Assembly (NCBI GenBank): GCA_025455765.1
Contig: JALOLX010000111.1
Span: 1 to 5,709, forward strand
Direction of reading: 5' to 3'
Origin: Flavobacteriales bacterium
GTDB taxonomy: Bacteria; Bacteroidota; Bacteroidia; Flavobacteriales_F; PHOS-HE28
DNA: 5,709 bases
Part shown: piece by piece, positions 3,717-5,709 of the stretch
Numbering within the stretch: the first letter of the stretch is position 1
Layout of the letters: every line of letters begins with the position of its first letter
The notes under the pieces: generated by a model
The model's database searches: none
What the model was told of the DNA's origin: nothing
Seen by the model: the letters and a program-made list of their open reading frames with translations, nothing else
Translations under genes and position numbers: made by a program

Positions 3717-5709
3717 ATGGGATATCAGCACATTCCGACCAGCTTGTTGCGCCACCTGCACACGATCCTTGCGCTCGCGGTGGCCCTTGCCTTCGCTTCG
3801 ACCGCTTCGGCACAGACGGCGACCGATATCTGCACCTATGCAGCGGGCAATCAGTACACCGTGGCGACCAGCTGTACGCCACAGACCTTCAACAAGCCCA
3901 ACACCTTCACCAACGCCTTGCTGCCCACAGGCTGCGGCGCTACCTCCAATAATGATGCCTGGGGATGGTTCACGGCCACCGGCACCACTACGAACATCAC
4001 CTACACCCCGGGCAGCGGTAATCCACGCATCCACCTGTTCAGCGGCGCGTGCGGGGCACTGACCCAGGAGGCCTGTGTGAACGCTGGGGCCAACGGTGTG
4101 GCAGAAACGATCACCTACGCCACCACCATCGGAGTGAACTACATGGTCCGTATCCAATCGGCCAATAACAATACGATGAACGGTACCCTGTGCGTGTGGT
4201 CGCCACCGGTCAATGACAACCCTTGCGCTGCCACCGCCCTCACCGTAGGAACGTCATGCTCAGCCATCGCTGGCACCAACGTTAGTGCAACGGCCACCTC
4301 CGGCATTCCCGCCCCCGGCTGCGCCTCCTACTCCACCGCCGATGTGTGGTACACCTTCATCGCCCCAGCTGGCGGAAGCATCAACATCGAGACCGCGCCC
4401 GGCACCCTTACCGACGGTGGTGTGGCCATCTACAGCGCCACCGCGTGCGCAGGCACCTACAGCCTGATCAGCTGCGACGATAGCAACGGGCCCGGCAACA
4501 TGGGCCAGGCGCAAGCCACCGGCCTCATCGCCGGACAGACCTACTACGCCCGTGTCTGGGGCAATGGTGGCGCCACCGGAACCTTTACCATTTGCGCCCA
4601 TGCCTTGGCCAACGACAACCCCTGCGGCGCAACGGCCCTCACGGTCGGCACAGCTTGTACACCCGTATCCGGCACCAACGTAGCCGCCACGGGCACCACC
4701 GGCGTCCCCGCCCCCGGTTGCGCCTCCTACTCCACCGCCGATGTGTGGTATTCGTTCGTGGCCGGATCCACAGGCAGCATCGCGGTGGAAACGAACGTCG
4801 GAACGCTCACCGATGGTGGTGTTGCCATCTACAGTGCCACTGCCTGCGGAGGAACCTTCAGCCTCTTGGCCTGTGATGACAACAACGGCCCCGGGAACAT
4901 GTCCCTGGCCCTGCGGAACGGCCTTACCCCAGGCACAACGTACTACGTGCGTGTGTGGGGCAATGGCGGTGCCACGGGTACCTTCACCATCTGCGCCTAT
5001 TCGCTACCGAACGACAACCCGTGCGGTGCCACAGCGCTCACCGTGGGCTCCTCCTGCGTGGCGGTCAGTTCTACCAACGCGTCGGCGACCGGAAGCACCG
5101 GCGTTCCCGCGCCCACGTGCGCCAGCTACAGCACCAGTGATGTGTGGTTCACCTTCGTGGCACCCGCTACCGGTGTGACCACCATTTCCGCCGAACCCGG
5201 GGGATTGACCGATGGCGGCATGGCCCTCTATAGCGCTACCGCATGTAACGGTACCTTCACGCAGATCGAGTGCGATGACAACGACGGTACAGGCAACATG
5301 CCGAGCATCGCCCGTACGGGCCTTACGCCCGGGCAGACCTACTACGTCCGCATGTGGGGCAACGGCGGCGCCACCGGCACCTTCACCATCTGCGCATTCG
5401 ACCCCACACTGCCAGGCGACAACCCGTGTGGTGCGATCGCACTGCCAGTAGGCACATCCTGCACTGCCGTGGCCGGTACCAACGTGGGCTCCACCGGCAC
5501 CGCCATTGCCAACCCGGGCTGTGCAGCCTACAACGGCGTTGATATTTGGTACACCACTGTAGTGCCCGCCAGCGGTATCGTTACCGTACAGACCTTCGCC
5601 AATACGCTCGCCGATGGCGGTCTGGCTGCCTACACGACCACCGCTTGCAACGGCACCTTCACCCTGCTCAACTGCATCGACGACGTAGGAGGCAACCTCA
5701 TGCCCTCGA
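3717..5709 (+). CDS. Long secreted Cys-rich repeat protein (gene continues past the right edge)
   Basis: Open frame of at least 664 codons with no stop. It starts at the ATG at 3717, nine bases after the preceding gene. Residues 1-32 are a signal peptide (basic-polar start, core ILALAVALAFA, cleavage near SASA or TASA|Q), so the protein is exported. Residues 34-164 are a divergent first module, followed by repeats beginning at residues 166, 299, 432 and 567, each opening with (N)DNPCxATALTVG or similar. Each full repeat has a DVW(Y/F) strand, LTDGG-x-A-(I/L)-YSATAC, a CDD-x-(N/D)-G-x-GNM acidic loop, (T/Y)YYxR, and WGNGGATGTFTICA at the end. These modules resemble the beta-sandwich (PPC/CUB-like) domains of Bacteroidota surface proteins, and the acidic loop could bind calcium. 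Such proteins often end in a type IX secretion signal, but the C-terminus is outside the window. An adhesin or surface-layer role is a guess. Confidence 0.88.
   Translation, partial: MGYQHIPTSLLRHLHTILALAVALAFASTASAQTATDICTYAAGNQYTVATSCTPQTFNKPNTFTNALLPTGCGATSNNDAWGWFTATGTTTNITYTPGSGNPRIHLFSGACGALTQEACVNAGANGVAETITYATTIGVNYMVRIQSANNNTMNGTLCVWSPPVNDNPCAATALTVGTSCSAIAGTNVSATATSGIPAPGCASYSTADVWYTFIAPAGGSINIETAPGTLTDGGVAIYSATACAGTYSLISCDDSNGPGNMGQAQATGLIAGQTYYARVWGNGGATGTFTICAHALANDNPCGATALTVGTACTPVSGTNVAATGTTGVPAPGCASYSTADVWYSFVAGSTGSIAVETNVGTLTDGGVAIYSATACGGTFSLLACDDNNGPGNMSLALRNGLTPGTTYYVRVWGNGGATGTFTICAYSLPNDNPCGATALTVGSSCVAVSSTNASATGSTGVPAPTCASYSTSDVWFTFVAPATGVTTISAEPGGLTDGGMALYSATACNGTFTQIECDDNDGTGNMPSIARTGLTPGQTYYVRMWGNGGATGTFTICAFDPTLPGDNPCGAIALPVGTSCTAVAGTNVGSTGTAIANPGCAAYNGVDIWYTTVVPASGIVTVQTFANTLADGGLAAYTTTACNGTFTLLNCIDDVGGNLMPS
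4212..5709 (+). repeat. In-frame tandem protein repeats of 133-135 residues
   Basis: Repeat 1 spans 4212-4610 and repeat 2 spans 4611-5009, both exactly 399 bp. Repeat 3 spans 5010-5414 (405 bp, with a small insertion near FDPTLPG). Repeat 4 starts at 5415 and is cut by the window edge. Repeats 1 and 2 differ at about 36 of 133 residues. Each complete repeat has six cysteines in the order NPC, (S/A)C, (G/T)C, AC, CDD, TIC. Repeat 4 is more diverged: WYTTVV, LADGG, and a C-x-DD loop where the others have CDD. Confidence 0.88.

Noticed and set aside
3396..4157. A 253-codon minus-strand open frame across the small secreted gene and the start of the repeat protein
   Set aside because: It is antisense to two genes with clear signal peptides, has no recognisable domain, and its composition is typical of a shadow frame.
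5600..5709. A type IX secretion sorting domain for the repeat protein
   Set aside because: It is expected for such proteins in Bacteroidota, but the C-terminus is outside the window, so nothing in the sequence supports it here.

Overview
The window looks like a chromosomal segment of a GC-rich member of the Bacteroidota, possibly Flavobacteriales. Supporting signs are a minus-strand TACCTTTG box upstream of valS that matches the phylum's -7 consensus TAnnTTTG, start sites without convincing Shine-Dalgarno sequences, DUF1573 proteins, and a long secreted protein of Cys-containing repeats typical of the phylum. The lineage is inferred from style, not from a marker gene.

Layout. Positions 1-206 (minus) hold the N-terminal 68 codons of valyl-tRNA synthetase, running off the left edge. 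It is divergent from a plus-strand cluster of three DUF1573 secreted proteins (339-752, 848-1315, 1367-1825). The second and third are close paralogues (about 80% identical over 110 mature residues); the first is distant. The cluster ends at a clear Rho-independent terminator (1841-1879). The first two genes each carry, at exactly the same relative position, a tandem TGTWAA-N5-TGTTAA direct repeat with 11-bp period, 31 bp before a TTCGC element. This geometry fits an OmpR/PhoB-type response regulator site. The third gene lacks it and is probably read from the second.

Next come a heptamer-based inverted repeat (1896-1957) and a complete PLP-dependent class I aminotransferase (2006-3202). The aminotransferase's last codons and stop lie inside the first of four GGGTC/GACCC-type palindromes (3193-3300). 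These are followed by a small unrecognised secreted protein (3372-3707). Nine bases later begins a long secreted repeat protein (3717 to the right edge, still open). It has a signal peptide, one divergent N-terminal module and at least four repeats of about 133 residues, each with the same six-cysteine order.

How the genes relate. valS and the aminotransferase are housekeeping or metabolic. The three DUF1573 genes look like one envelope or periplasmic locus under shared regulation. The last two genes look like a two-gene unit for exported proteins. No mobile-element enzyme, CRISPR array, tRNA, rRNA or recognised defence system is visible. The least explained material is the shared regulatory direct repeat and the two intergenic palindromic repeat families.
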